Notes under the pieces: generated by a model
Seen by the model: only the letters and a program-made list of their open reading frames with translations
The model's database searches: none
Told to the model about the DNA's origin: nothing
Translations under genes and position numbers: made by a program
Shown: positions 19,525 to 28,956 of the stretch, piece after piece
Numbering within the stretch: the first letter of the stretch is position 1
How the letters are laid out: each line of letters starts with the position of its first letter
From: Kineococcus endophyticus
GTDB lineage: Bacteria; Actinomycetota; Actinomycetes; Actinomycetales; Kineococcaceae
NCBI RefSeq assembly: GCF_040796495.1
Contig: NZ_JBFNQN010000007.1
Location: 62,001 to 126,000, forward strand
Length of the DNA stretch: 64,000 bases
Reading direction: 5' to 3'

Positions 19525-20520
19525 GTGACCTCGGTGTTCCTCGACTCCTCGGCCGCCGTGCCGACCTTCCGCGAGCTGGCCGCGCCCGAGCGCGCCGCGC
19601 TGGCCGCGCTGGGTGCCCGGCTCACGGCCGACCCCGTGACGGAGCCCGACGCCTTCGGGCGCCAGGCCCGGCTGCTGGCGCGCGAGCTGCCCGCCGAGGT
19701 GGCCGAGTCGCTGTGGGCCTTCGAGGAGCGCGGCTCCGACTCCGGCGTGCTCGTCCTGCGCGGGCTCGAGGTCGGCGAACTGCCCGCCCCGCCGCCGGAC
19801 AACCCCGGCGGCGTCGGCGGCCGCACCCTGCTCGCCCGCCAGCAGGCCATCGTCAGCCACGCGCTGGGCCACATGGTCGGCTACGCCGCCGAGGGCCACG
19901 GGCACCTCCTGCAGGACATGGTCCCGAACGCCAAGCTCGCCGCGACGCAGCAGTCGCAGGGCTCGCGCGTCGAGCTGGAGGCCCACACCGAGCAGTGCTT
20001 CTCCGCCCTGCGCCCCGACTACGTCGTCCTCGGCTGCCTGCGCGGCGACGCCGACGCCGCCACCTACGCCTTCCGTGCCCTCGACCTGCTCCAGCACGTC
20101 CACCAGAGCGACGTCATGGAGCTCTTCCGCCCGCTGTGGACGACGCTCGTCGACGAGTCCTTCGCCGACTTCCTCGACACCCGCGAGGTCCGCGGCCCGT
20201 TCTCGATCCTGTCCGGCGACGTCGACGACCCGACGATGCTCGTCGACCAGGACCTCATGCACGGCATCACCAAGCGCGCCCAGGCGCTGCTCGAGCGCGT
20301 GCTGGAGATCTACGTCGCGCACCGCCACGCCGTGACCCTCGAGCCCGGCGACGTGCTCATGCTCGACAACCTGCGCGCCATGCACGGCCGCTCGCCGTTC
20401 ACCCCCCGCTTCGACGGGACCGACCGGTTCATCAGCCGCGGCTTCGTCACCCGCGACCTGCGCCGCTCGCGCTTCGCCCGCCCCGGCGGCGGTCGCGTCG
20501 TGCAGGCCAGCTTCTCCTGA
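19525..20520 (+). CDS. Fe(II)/2-oxoglutarate-dependent oxygenase, clavaminate synthase-like
   Basis: A 331-residue protein with the features of the TauD/clavaminate-synthase superfamily that includes asparagine and arginine hydroxylases. The iron site is HTE (His154-x-Glu156 in EAHTEQCFSALRPDYV) and a distal His287 in LRAMHGRSPFTPRFDG; an Arg in DRFISRGF may bind 2-oxoglutarate. These enzymes typically hydroxylate free amino acids at C3; the substrate here cannot be read from sequence. GTG 19525 is preferred because GGGAG precedes it; an in-frame ATG/TTG region further upstream lies in the inverted repeat. No peptide synthetase or other biosynthetic gene lies nearby, so it is an isolated oxygenase. 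Confidence 0.85.
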   Translation: MTSVFLDSSAAVPTFRELAAPERAALAALGARLTADPVTEPDAFGRQARLLARELPAEVAESLWAFEERGSDSGVLVLRGLEVGELPAPPPDNPGGVGGRTLLARQQAIVSHALGHMVGYAAEGHGHLLQDMVPNAKLAATQQSQGSRVELEAHTEQCFSALRPDYVVLGCLRGDADAATYAFRALDLLQHVHQSDVMELFRPLWTTLVDESFADFLDTREVRGPFSILSGDVDDPTMLVDQDLMHGITKRAQALLERVLEIYVAHRHAVTLEPGDVLMLDNLRAMHGRSPFTPRFDGTDRFISRGFVTRDLRRSRFARPGGGRVVQASFS

Positions 20521-20554
20521 CGTCCGTCCCCGCCCGGCCCCCGCCGCGAGTGGT

Positions 20555-20603
20555 CCTCGTTGCCTCCCCGCGGTCGATGATCGACCCCGGGGAGGCAACG
20601 AGG
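20555..20603. terminator. 49-base near-perfect palindrome, bidirectional terminator
   Basis: Arms 20555-20578 and 20580-20603 pair at 23 of 24 positions around a single central base; the outer part is CCTCGTTGCCTCCCC on both strands. It lies between the oxygenase gene (stop 20520) and the convergent ABC1 kinase gene (stop 20622), where a terminator serving both is expected. The central ATCGACC/GGTCGAT could alternatively bind a regulator. Confidence 0.65.
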
Positions 20604-20621
20604 CGTTCCCGAGGGGAGGGG

Positions 20622-22277
20622 TCAGCGGCGGCGGCGGTGGCCGCGGGCGGTCCAGCCGAGGTAACCGGTGAGGGCGGCCAGCGCGGCCCCCCCGACGGCC
20701 ACGACCTTCGTCTCGTGCGGTTTGAGCCGTTCGGGGTCGGTCGAGCCGAGGGTGGCCAGCGCCTCGATGCCGGCGGAGACGACGAGGCCGACGACCAGAC
20801 GGTTGCCGATGCGCTCCAGCCGGGCCACGAGCGGGTCCAGCTCGTCGGTCCGCAGCGAGACCGAGACGCCGTCGCGGTCGAGGACGTCGAGGAGCCGGCC
20901 GAGCTGACCGGGCAGTTCGACACCGAGCTGGGCGAAGTCCACGCCCGCCTGCCGGACCCGCTTGGCCAGCACGAGCGGGTCGAAGTGGCGCACGACCAGG
21001 CGCCGGGCGTAGGGGCCGAGGATCCGGCCCAGCTGGAAGTCGGGGTCCAGGCTCGTGCCGAGCCCCTCCGTCATGACGACCATCTTGACGACGAGCGCGA
21101 GGTTGCGGGGCAGCGCCAGGTGGTGCCGGCGCAGGATCTCCAGGACGTCGCGGACGATGTCGCCGACCTTGATCCGGCCCAGCGGCAACCCCTCGTACGT
21201 GCGCAGCAGGTGCGCGCAGTCGGTGGTCAGGCGGACCCGGTCGACACGGTGCTCGGTGACGCCGATCGTCGCGAACGCCGCGGCGATGCGCGCGGGGTCG
21301 CGGCGGTCGAAGGCCGCGAGCAGCATCGCCAGCTGCTCGCGGGAGCGCTCGTCCACCTCCCCGACCATCCCGTAGTCGAGCAGGCCGATGCGCCCCGACG
21401 GTTCGATGAGGAAGTTCCCCGGGTGCGGGTCGGCGTGGAAGAACCCGTGCTCGAACACCATGTCCGCCAGCAGCCGCGTCGCGCGGGCCGCCAGGGCGGA
21501 GCGGTCGATGTCGTGCTCGGCGAGGGCCTCCTCGTCGCTGATCTTGACCCCGTGCAGGCGTTCCAGGGTGATGACGCGCGACGTCGTGGTGTCCCAGAAC
21601 ACCTCGGGGATCCGGATGTCGGGGTCGCCGTGGAAGTTGCGCGCGAACCGCTCGGCGTTGTGGCCCTCGGACAGGTAGTCGAGCTCGGCGCGCAGCGTGT
21701 CCGCGAAGTCCGTCGCGAGGCCCACGACGTCGTAGTCCGCCGCCACGGACCAGCGGCGCGAGGCCTGGACGGCGAGGGTCCGCAGGATCTCCAGGTCGCC
21801 CTCGACCTCCTCCACGACGCCCGGGCGGCGGACCTTCACGACGACCTGCGTGCCGTCCTCGCGCACCGCGGTGTGGGCCTGGCCGATGGAGGCGCTGGCC
21901 AGCGGTTCGCGGCTGAAGTGGACGAACAGCTCCTCGGGGTCGTCCCCGAGCTCCTCCTCCACAGCGTGGCGCACGACCTCCCACGGGACCGCGCTCGCGC
22001 TGTCCTGCAGCTTCTCCAGCTCGCGCTGGAAGGCGGGGGACAGCAGGTCGGGGCGGGTGGAGAGGATCTGGCCGATCTTCACGGCCGTCGGGCCGAGCTC
22101 CTCCATGACGAGGCGCACGTGCTCGGCGCGCGTGTGGCGTTCGCGTTCGCGGGGCCGGCCGAACAGGTCCCAGTCGGTGCGCACCCACCGCTCGAGCCCG
22201 AGGGCGTCGATGAAGTACCCCAGACCGTGCCGGGACAGGATCCGGCTGATCTGCAGGTAACGGTCCTGGTGGCGCAC
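20622..22277 (-). CDS. ABC1/UbiB-family atypical kinase
   Basis: A 551-residue protein of the ABC1/ADCK/UbiB family. Family motifs are in order: the KxGQ loop GPTAVKIGQILSTRPDLL, the Ala-rich nucleotide loop ASASIGQAH, the ATP Lys in VVVKVRRPG, the catalytic HADPHPGN and the metal-binding DYGMVG. Two hydrophobic stretches near the C-terminus (LVVGLVVSAG; AVGGAALAALTGYLGW) suggest membrane association. UbiB proteins support isoprenoid quinone or lipid metabolism as ATPases; actinomycetes use menaquinone, so the precise role is open. GTG 22277 is preceded by GGGGAGA; TAGAGT lies about 30 bases further upstream, giving a normal leader. Confidence 0.93.
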   Translation of the reverse strand: MRHQDRYLQISRILSRHGLGYFIDALGLERWVRTDWDLFGRPRERERHTRAEHVRLVMEELGPTAVKIGQILSTRPDLLSPAFQRELEKLQDSASAVPWEVVRHAVEEELGDDPEELFVHFSREPLASASIGQAHTAVREDGTQVVVKVRRPGVVEEVEGDLEILRTLAVQASRRWSVAADYDVVGLATDFADTLRAELDYLSEGHNAERFARNFHGDPDIRIPEVFWDTTTSRVITLERLHGVKISDEEALAEHDIDRSALAARATRLLADMVFEHGFFHADPHPGNFLIEPSGRIGLLDYGMVGEVDERSREQLAMLLAAFDRRDPARIAAAFATIGVTEHRVDRVRLTTDCAHLLRTYEGLPLGRIKVGDIVRDVLEILRRHHLALPRNLALVVKMVVMTEGLGTSLDPDFQLGRILGPYARRLVVRHFDPLVLAKRVRQAGVDFAQLGVELPGQLGRLLDVLDRDGVSVSLRTDELDPLVARLERIGNRLVVGLVVSAGIEALATLGSTDPERLKPHETKVVAVGGAALAALTGYLGWTARGHRRRR

Positions 22278-22335
22278 GCTGTCTCCCCGCGGGTTGCCCT
22301 GCCGGGCACTCTACGCAGCGCCGTCCGGACCGCCC

Positions 22336-22947
22336 TCAGGGGCGGGTGAGGCGGTGGACGCCCACGGCGGCCGGCCCGGCGTGGGGGACGGCGTCCACCG
22401 TCCACGTGCGGGCCGCGCCCTCGAGGAACTCCGGTGCCGGCAGCCGACCGGGATCGGCGACGAGCGCGCGGCCGCCGGGGGCCGTGAGCGCCGGCAGCAC
22501 GGCGAGCAGGGGAGCGACGTTGCGCCGTTCGTACAGGACGTCGGCCGCGAGCACGACGTCGAACGGCGGGGCCAGGGGCGCGGGGTCGTCCGTCCAGCTC
22601 CAGCGCTCCGCCCGCAGCGTCGCGCCGTTGCGCACGGCGTTGTCCCGCAGCAGGTCGACGGAGTCCGGGGCCCAGTCGGCCGCCGTCACGTCGTGCCCGG
22701 CGAGGGCCGCGCACAGCGACGGCACGCCGAGGCCCGCCCCGATCTCCAGCACGCGCAGCCGCCCGGTCAGCTCCGTCGGCAGCACGTCGGCCAGGACGAG
22801 GGCGCTCGGCCACAGCTCGGCCCAGTAGGGGACGAACTCGTCGTGGGCGAACGCCTCCTCGGTGAAGAGCGCCTCGAGGTCGCGCGGCATCTTGAGCGAG
22901 AGGTGGCGGCCCGCCGCCTGCACGTCGCGGTCGACGAGGTCCAGCAC
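22336..22947 (-). CDS. class I SAM methyltransferase, nicotinamide N-methylase/lysine methyltransferase-like
   Basis: A 203-residue methyltransferase. PYWAELWPSALVLADVL is the signature preceding motif I in the METTL21/Nnt1-like family; motif I is VLEIGAGLGVPSL, an acidic post-I loop is TAADWAPDSVDLL, and motif IV is FDVVLAADVLYERRN. Bacterial members probably methylate protein lysines, but the target is unknown. GTG 22947 is read from TACGAT ending 6 bases upstream on the minus strand, consistent with a leaderless message. Its 3' end is 58 bases from the ABC1 kinase start, so both may be cotranscribed. Confidence 0.88.
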   Translation of the reverse strand: MLDLVDRDVQAAGRHLSLKMPRDLEALFTEEAFAHDEFVPYWAELWPSALVLADVLPTELTGRLRVLEIGAGLGVPSLCAALAGHDVTAADWAPDSVDLLRDNAVRNGATLRAERWSWTDDPAPLAPPFDVVLAADVLYERRNVAPLLAVLPALTAPGGRALVADPGRLPAPEFLEGAARTWTVDAVPHAGPAAVGVHRLTRP

Positions 22948-23011
22948 CTGTGGATCGTACCGACCAGCCGGACACCGGTCGGCGATACTGGTCTCGACCG
23001 AGGAGGTGGCC

Positions 23012-23578
23012 GTGGCTGCGGAGTTGAGTGGCGCTGCAGTGAGCCTGCTGCACCGCGAGTGGGTGTTCGAGGACCTGCTCGCCCTGCCCGACGACGGGTA
23101 CCGCTACGAGATCCTGGACGGACAGCTCATCGTGACCCCGCCGCCCTCGGTCCTGCACCAGGACGTCATCGACAACCTGCGCACCGTGCTCCTCGGACGG
23201 GTACCGGAGGGGTGGCGGCTCAAGACGGGCGTCGGAGTGCGGATGCCCCGACTGGGGCCGGAGCGCTACGTCATCCCGGACCTGCTGGCTACGGCCGGGC
23301 CGCGACCGGAGCGGTACTACGAGCCGGAGGCCGTCCGCCTCGTCGTCGAGGTGGCGTCGGCGTCGACGGAGCTGCGGGACGCGGGCTCGAAGAAGGCGCT
23401 GTACGAGGCGCACGGCATCCCGACCTACCTGCTCGTCGATCCGGCGGCGAGGACCCTCACCGCGTGGGAGCTGGACGGGGGCGCGTACCGGACGGCGTGG
23501 CAGATGACCGACGACGTCCCCGGCCGGGACCTGCTGGCCGGAGTGCGGCTCGGGGAGCTGACCGCCGAACCCCACTGA
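23012..23578 (+). CDS. Uma2-family (DUF820) putative PD-(D/E)XK nuclease
   Basis: A 188-residue Uma2-family protein. The PD-(D/E)XK-like core is visible: Glu in YEILDGQLIVTPPPS, Asp in YVIPDLLAT, Glu in LVVEVASAST and a Lys in SKKALYEAHGIPTYLLVD. Families of this kind are very common in actinomycetes and cyanobacteria and are presumed endonucleases, but a cellular role has not been settled. GTG 23012 has AGGAGGTGG a few bases upstream; GATACT (22984-22989) is a likely -10. The gene diverges from the methyltransferase and converges on sdhB with a terminator between. Confidence 0.88.
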   Translation: MAAELSGAAVSLLHREWVFEDLLALPDDGYRYEILDGQLIVTPPPSVLHQDVIDNLRTVLLGRVPEGWRLKTGVGVRMPRLGPERYVIPDLLATAGPRPERYYEPEAVRLVVEVASASTELRDAGSKKALYEAHGIPTYLLVDPAARTLTAWELDGGAYRTAWQMTDDVPGRDLLAGVRLGELTAEPH

Positions 23579-23604
23579 CCCCTGCGGCTCCGGGGGAACG
23601 ACGA

Positions 23605-23635
23605 AGGGCCCGACCGGACGTTCCGGTCGGGCCCT
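23605..23635. terminator. bidirectional terminator between Uma2 gene and sdhB
   Basis: Perfect 14-bp arms AGGGCCCGACCGGA (23605-23618) and complement (23622-23635) with a 3-base loop lie between two convergent stops (23578 and 23650). The stem is very strong and centred in the gap, so it can end both transcripts. Confidence 0.88.
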
Positions 23636-23649
23636 CCGTCAGCTGCGGG

Positions 23650-24494
23650 TCAGAGCTTGCGCGAGATGAGCGCCTGCTTGACCTCGGCGATGGCCTTCGT
23701 GACCTGGATGCCGCGGGGGCAGGCCTCGGAGCAGTTGAAGGTCGTGCGGCAGCGCCACACGCCCTCCTTGTCGTTGAGGATCTCCAGGCGCAGGTCCGAG
23801 CCGACGTCGCGGCTGTCGAAGATGAACCGGTGCGCGTTGACGATGGCGGCCGGTCCGAAGTACTGGCCGTCGTTCCAGAACACGGGGCAGCTCGACGTGC
23901 ACGCGGCGCACAGGATGCACTTGGTGGTGTCGTCGAACCGCTCGCGGTCGGCCTGGGACTGGATGCGCTCGCGGGTCGGCTCGGAGCCCTTGGTGATGAG
24001 GAACGGCATGACCTCGCGGTAGGCCGCGAAGAACGGCTCCATGTCGACGATCAGGTCCTTCTCGACGGGGAGGCCCTTGATGGGCTCCACGACGATCGGC
24101 TTCTTGATGTCGAGGTCCTTCAGCAGCGTCTTGCACGCCAGGCGGTTGCGGCCGTTGATGCGCATGGCGTCGGACCCGCAGACGCCGTGGGCGCAGGAAC
24201 GGCGGAACGACAGCCGGCCGTCCTGCTCCCACTTCACCTTGTGCAGCGCGTCGAGGACGCGGTCGGTGCCGTGCATCGTCAGCTCGTAGGACTCCCAGTG
24301 CGGTTCGGAGTCCTGCTCCGGGTCGTACCGGCGCACCTTGAGCGTGATGGTGAACGAGGGGATCTCGCCCGTGGGCGACACGGCGTCGCCCTCGCGCGGG
24401 GCAGCACCGCCGGAACCCTCGCGGGCGCGGTCGGCCGACTTCGCCGGGCCCGCTTCGCCGTTGGTCTCGGCCGGGCTGGTCTCGGACGTGGACA

Positions 24495-24495
<1 letters not shown>
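23650..24495 (-). CDS. sdhB: succinate dehydrogenase iron-sulfur subunit
   Basis: A 281-residue iron-sulfur subunit of complex II, carrying electrons from the SdhA flavin to menaquinone. The [2Fe-2S] ligands are in RRSCAHGVCGSD and RLAC, the [4Fe-4S] ligands in CILCAACTSSCP, and the [3Fe-4S] region in CRTTFNCSEACPRGI. A 45-residue Ser/Ala/Glu-rich N-terminal extension precedes the conserved domain, longer than in many homologues. The ATG shares one base with the sdhA stop (TGATG), so the two are coupled. Last gene of sdhCDAB, followed by a strong terminator. Confidence 0.97.
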
Positions 24496-26327
<1,832 letters not shown>

Positions 26328-26340
26328 GAGTTCCTCCAGG

Positions 26341-26811
26341 TCAGCGGGCCGTGCAGAACGAGAACGTCTGCGAGGGGTCGGCGCACGGGTCGAACGTGAA
26401 GATGACGAGGGTGCCGACGACGATGACGATGACCGTCGCGACGTAGAGCGCCATCTTGAGCCAGAACCGGGTGGCGTCCCGTTCGGCGTAGTCGTTGATG
26501 ACGGTGCGGACGCCGTTGGTGCCGTGCAGCTGCGCGAGCCACAGCATCAGCAGGTCCCACGTCTGCCAGAAGGGGCTGGCCCACTTGCCGGCGACGAAAC
26601 CCCAGTCGATCTGGTGGATCCCCTCGCCCATCATGAGGTTCACGAACAGGTGCCCGAAGACCAGGACGATGAGGACCAGGCCGGACATGCGCATGAACAG
26701 CCAGCCGTAGAGCTCCCAGTTCGTCCGGGTCGGCTTGTTCCGCTTGTACGGCGAGCGCGGGGTTTCCAGGGCCGGGGCGTAGCTGCCGCCGGGGGTCTGA
26801 TCGGTGCTCAC
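26341..26811 (-). CDS. sdhD: succinate dehydrogenase membrane anchor subunit
   Basis: A 156-residue anchor with three membrane helices. The first carries the SGLVLIVLVFGHLFVN pattern (a haem-ligand His in FGHLF by family analogy) and the loop after helix two has LHGTNGVRTVINDY, a conserved SdhD segment near the quinone site. It ends with a Cys-containing tail (DPCADPSQTFSFC) outside the last helix, which is uncommon. The start is GTG 26811, 13 bases after the sdhC stop. Together with SdhC it binds haem b and menaquinone. Confidence 0.93.
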   Translation of the reverse strand: MSTDQTPGGSYAPALETPRSPYKRNKPTRTNWELYGWLFMRMSGLVLIVLVFGHLFVNLMMGEGIHQIDWGFVAGKWASPFWQTWDLLMLWLAQLHGTNGVRTVINDYAERDATRFWLKMALYVATVIVIVVGTLVIFTFDPCADPSQTFSFCTAR

Positions 26812-26824
26812 GACGCGCCGCCCC

Positions 26825-27253
26825 TCAGTGCGTGAAGACGTTGGTCAGGTGACGGACGAGGAAGGGCACCATGAGGACGACCCACAGGCCGACGACGCCC
26901 CAGAACAGCTTGCGCTGGTGCTTGGTCCCGCCCGACCAGAAGTCGACGAGGATGATGCGGACCCCGTTGAGCGCGTGGAACACCACGGCCCCGACGAGAC
27001 CGGCCTCGCCCAGGCCCATGACGGGGTTCTTGTACTGCCCGATGACGCCGTTGTAGACCTCGGGCGACACGCGCACCGTGGCGGTGTCCAGGACGTGCAC
27101 GAAGAGGAAGAAGAAGATCAGCACCCCGGAGATGCGGTGCATGACCCACGACCACATGCCCTCGCGGCCGCGGTACAGCGTGCCTGCTGGTCGTCCGGTC
27201 TTCGACTTCCCGACGGGCGCGCCCTGTCCGGGTGGGGTCAGGCTCGTGGCCAC
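26825..27253 (-). CDS. sdhC: succinate dehydrogenase cytochrome b subunit
   Basis: A 142-residue cytochrome b556-type anchor with three helices. The conserved start of helix one is MWSWVMHRISGVLIFFFLFVHVLD, holding the His-Arg-x-Ser quinone motif and a haem-ligand His; helix two includes VFHALNGVRIILVDF, again a signature of SdhC. GTG 27253 is chosen because GAGGAGGA precedes it and because family members start with a short polar tail; an ATG far upstream at 27361 would add an unlikely extension. First gene of sdhCDAB; a -10-like TACAGT lies at 27332-27327 on the minus strand. Confidence 0.94.
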   Translation of the reverse strand: MATSLTPPGQGAPVGKSKTGRPAGTLYRGREGMWSWVMHRISGVLIFFFLFVHVLDTATVRVSPEVYNGVIGQYKNPVMGLGEAGLVGAVVFHALNGVRIILVDFWSGGTKHQRKLFWGVVGLWVVLMVPFLVRHLTNVFTH

Positions 27254-27597
27254 CGACGTCCTCCTCGAGTGCTCCTCGACGCCGGGTCCACCCGGGCTCC
27301 GGCGCTCAGGCGGCGGCGTCGTGACCACTGTAGGCGCGCAGGCGTGCGGGAGCCGCCCCACGGCCGTCGCCGTGTGGCTTTTGTGATGAAGGACTCACAG
27401 CACTGTGAACAGGGCTGTCGTGCACGTCACGCAGGCCAGCCTCACCTACCTTGGACCAGGTGGGCGGGCCCGCGCAACCTCCTACACCCTGTCGGACGTA
27501 CGGGTCGGACGTACGGGACCAGGAGTCCTGCGCCGTCCGGGGGACCGCACCGGAGGAGCCGCCGTCACAGCGTGTGCGCACCGGTAGGTTCCGGGTC
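27254..27597. promoter_or_regulatory. divergent promoter region between sdhC and the mannosylphosphate gene
   Basis: This 344-base gap holds no convincing gene. For sdhC, TACAGT (27332-27327, minus strand) is a plausible -10. Further up are TGTGA (27382-27386) and TCACA (27395-27399) separated by 8 bases, and a perfect 14-bp palindrome TCACAGCACTGTGA at 27395-27408, which could bind a CRP/FNR-like or redox regulator of sdh. A 13-base tandem repeat follows at 27491-27516. On the plus strand TAGGTT (27585-27590) ends 7 bases before the ATG at 27598, so that gene is probably leaderless. Confidence 0.55.
27491..27516. repeat. 13-base tandem direct repeat
   Basis: GTCGGACGTACGG occurs twice back to back (27491-27503, 27504-27516). 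Each unit holds the palindrome CGTACG, so the pair presents two identical half-sites about 1.25 turns apart, 70-100 bases upstream of the leaderless start at 27598. It may be an activator site or a replication-slippage product. Confidence 0.6.
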
Positions 27598-28794
27598 ATG
27601 ACTGACGGGGGACAGCTCAGCGGGGGCACGACACCGGCCGGACCGGGGTCGTGGTCGTCGTGGTCGGCGGACGACCTGGAGGACGCGCAGATCGACCTGT
27701 CCGACTTCCACGCCGTCGTGCCCGCGGGCGGCGCCGGCACCCGCCTGTGGCCGCTCTCGCGCAGCGACCGTCCCAAGTTCCTCCTCGACCTCACCGGCCG
27801 CGGCCGCACGCTGCTGCAGCAGACGTGGGACCGCCTGCTGCCGCTGGCCGACGCCGACCGGCTGCTCGTGGTCACCGGCCGCTCCCACGCCGACGCCGTC
27901 GCCGCGCAGCTCCCGGACCTGCCCCAGGCCAACATCCTGCGCGAGCCCGCGCGCCGCGACTCCGCCGCCGCCATCGGCCTCGCCGCCGCGGTGCTGGTGC
28001 GCCGCAACCCCGACGCCGTCCTCGGCTCCTTCGCGGCCGACCACAACATCTCCGGTCGCGACGACTTCGAGAGCTCCGTGGAGGAGGCCGTCGTCACCGC
28101 CCGCCGCGGGTTCGTCGTGACCATCGGCATCGCGCCCTCGCACCCCGCGACCGGCTTCGGGTACATCCGCCTCGGCAAGCGGCTGCGTCTGCAGGGCGCC
28201 CCGAACGCGCGCCGCGTCGTGCAGTTCAAGGAGAAGCCGGACGCCCGCACCGCCTCGGCGTACCTGTCGACGGGGGACTACCGCTGGAACGGCGGCATGT
28301 TCGTCACGCGCGCCGACGTCCTGCTCGAACTGCTCGCCACCCACGCCCCCGCCCTGCACACCGGCCTGCAGCGCATCGCCGACGCGTGGGAGACCCCGCA
28401 GCGCGAGGCCGTGCTCGAGGAGCAGTGGAGCGCGCTGCCCGCCATCGCGATCGACCACGCCGTCGCCGAACCCGCCGCCGAGGAGGGCCGCGTCGCCGTC
28501 GTGCCCGCGACCTTCGGGTGGGACGACGTCGGCGACTTCTCCTCCCTGGCCGAGCTGCTGCCCGCCGACGTCGACCAGCCCAAGGTGCTCGGCGACGCCG
28601 ACCTCGTCATCACCGAGGGCGTGGCCGGGGGGCTCGTCGTGCCCGGCAACGGCCGGGTCGTCGCGCTGCTCGGGGTGGACGACCTCGTCGTCGTCGACAC
28701 CCCCGACGCGCTCATGGTGACGACGCGGGCGCGGGCGCAGGAGGTCAAGAAGCTCGTCGAGCGGGCGCTCGAGGCGGGGCTCGACGTCGTCTGA
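27598..28794 (+). CDS. manC: mannose-1-phosphate guanylyltransferase
   Basis: A 398-residue GDP-mannose pyrophosphorylase that makes GDP-mannose from mannose 1-phosphate and GTP, for glycolipids, glycans and mannosylated proteins. The pyrophosphorylase signature VVPAGGAGTRLWPLSRSDRP is at 40-59, followed by KFLLDLTGRGRTLLQQT, the product-site FKEKPD and the YRWNGGMFV loop; the C-terminus ends shortly after VVVDTPDALMVTTRARAQEV and lacks a fused isomerase. About 37 non-conserved residues precede the domain. TAGGTT 7 bases upstream supports ATG 27598. A phosphomannomutase candidate lies 30 kb away at 58184. Confidence 0.93.
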   Translation: MTDGGQLSGGTTPAGPGSWSSWSADDLEDAQIDLSDFHAVVPAGGAGTRLWPLSRSDRPKFLLDLTGRGRTLLQQTWDRLLPLADADRLLVVTGRSHADAVAAQLPDLPQANILREPARRDSAAAIGLAAAVLVRRNPDAVLGSFAADHNISGRDDFESSVEEAVVTARRGFVVTIGIAPSHPATGFGYIRLGKRLRLQGAPNARRVVQFKEKPDARTASAYLSTGDYRWNGGMFVTRADVLLELLATHAPALHTGLQRIADAWETPQREAVLEEQWSALPAIAIDHAVAEPAAEEGRVAVVPATFGWDDVGDFSSLAELLPADVDQPKVLGDADLVITEGVAGGLVVPGNGRVVALLGVDDLVVVDTPDALMVTTRARAQEVKKLVERALEAGLDVV

Positions 28795-28811
28795 GGGGCC
28801 GCTCGCGAGGC

Positions 28812-28847
28812 GGCTCGTCGACGCGCCCCTGGGTGGCTCGTCGACGC
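28812..28847. repeat. two direct copies of a 13-mer in an intergenic gap
   Basis: GGCTCGTCGACGC occurs at 28812-28824 and 28835-28847 in the 162-base gap after the guanylyltransferase gene. Downstream, CCACCCC and GGGGTGG (about 28877-28911) can form a GC stem that may terminate transcription. No coding sequence is apparent in the gap. Confidence 0.45.
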
Positions 28848-28956
28848 ACCCCGCGCCATTGCTGAACCGGCGGCGTCGACCATACCACCCCCGGGGCCAC
28901 CCGCGGGGTGGGGGGAGGTCGGCGGGCGGGCGGCGGCGCGGGTAGCGTCGGGTGCC

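Noticed and set aside
19483-22188. Very long minus-strand open frame
   Set aside because: It is the antisense shadow of the oxygenase and an out-of-frame reading of the kinase gene; Arg/Pro/Gly-rich sequence without family motifs and without the codon bias of real genes.
27382-27408. Rex (NADH-sensing) operator
   Set aside because: The Rex consensus has the order TTGTGAA...TTCACAA; here the dyad is TCACAG-CA-CTGTGA, reversed arms with too short a centre. Kept only as an unassigned palindrome.
27405-27587. 60-codon plus-strand frame in the sdhC/guanylyltransferase gap
   Set aside because: No ribosome site, no codon bias, no recognisable motif, and it overlaps the tandem repeat and promoter.
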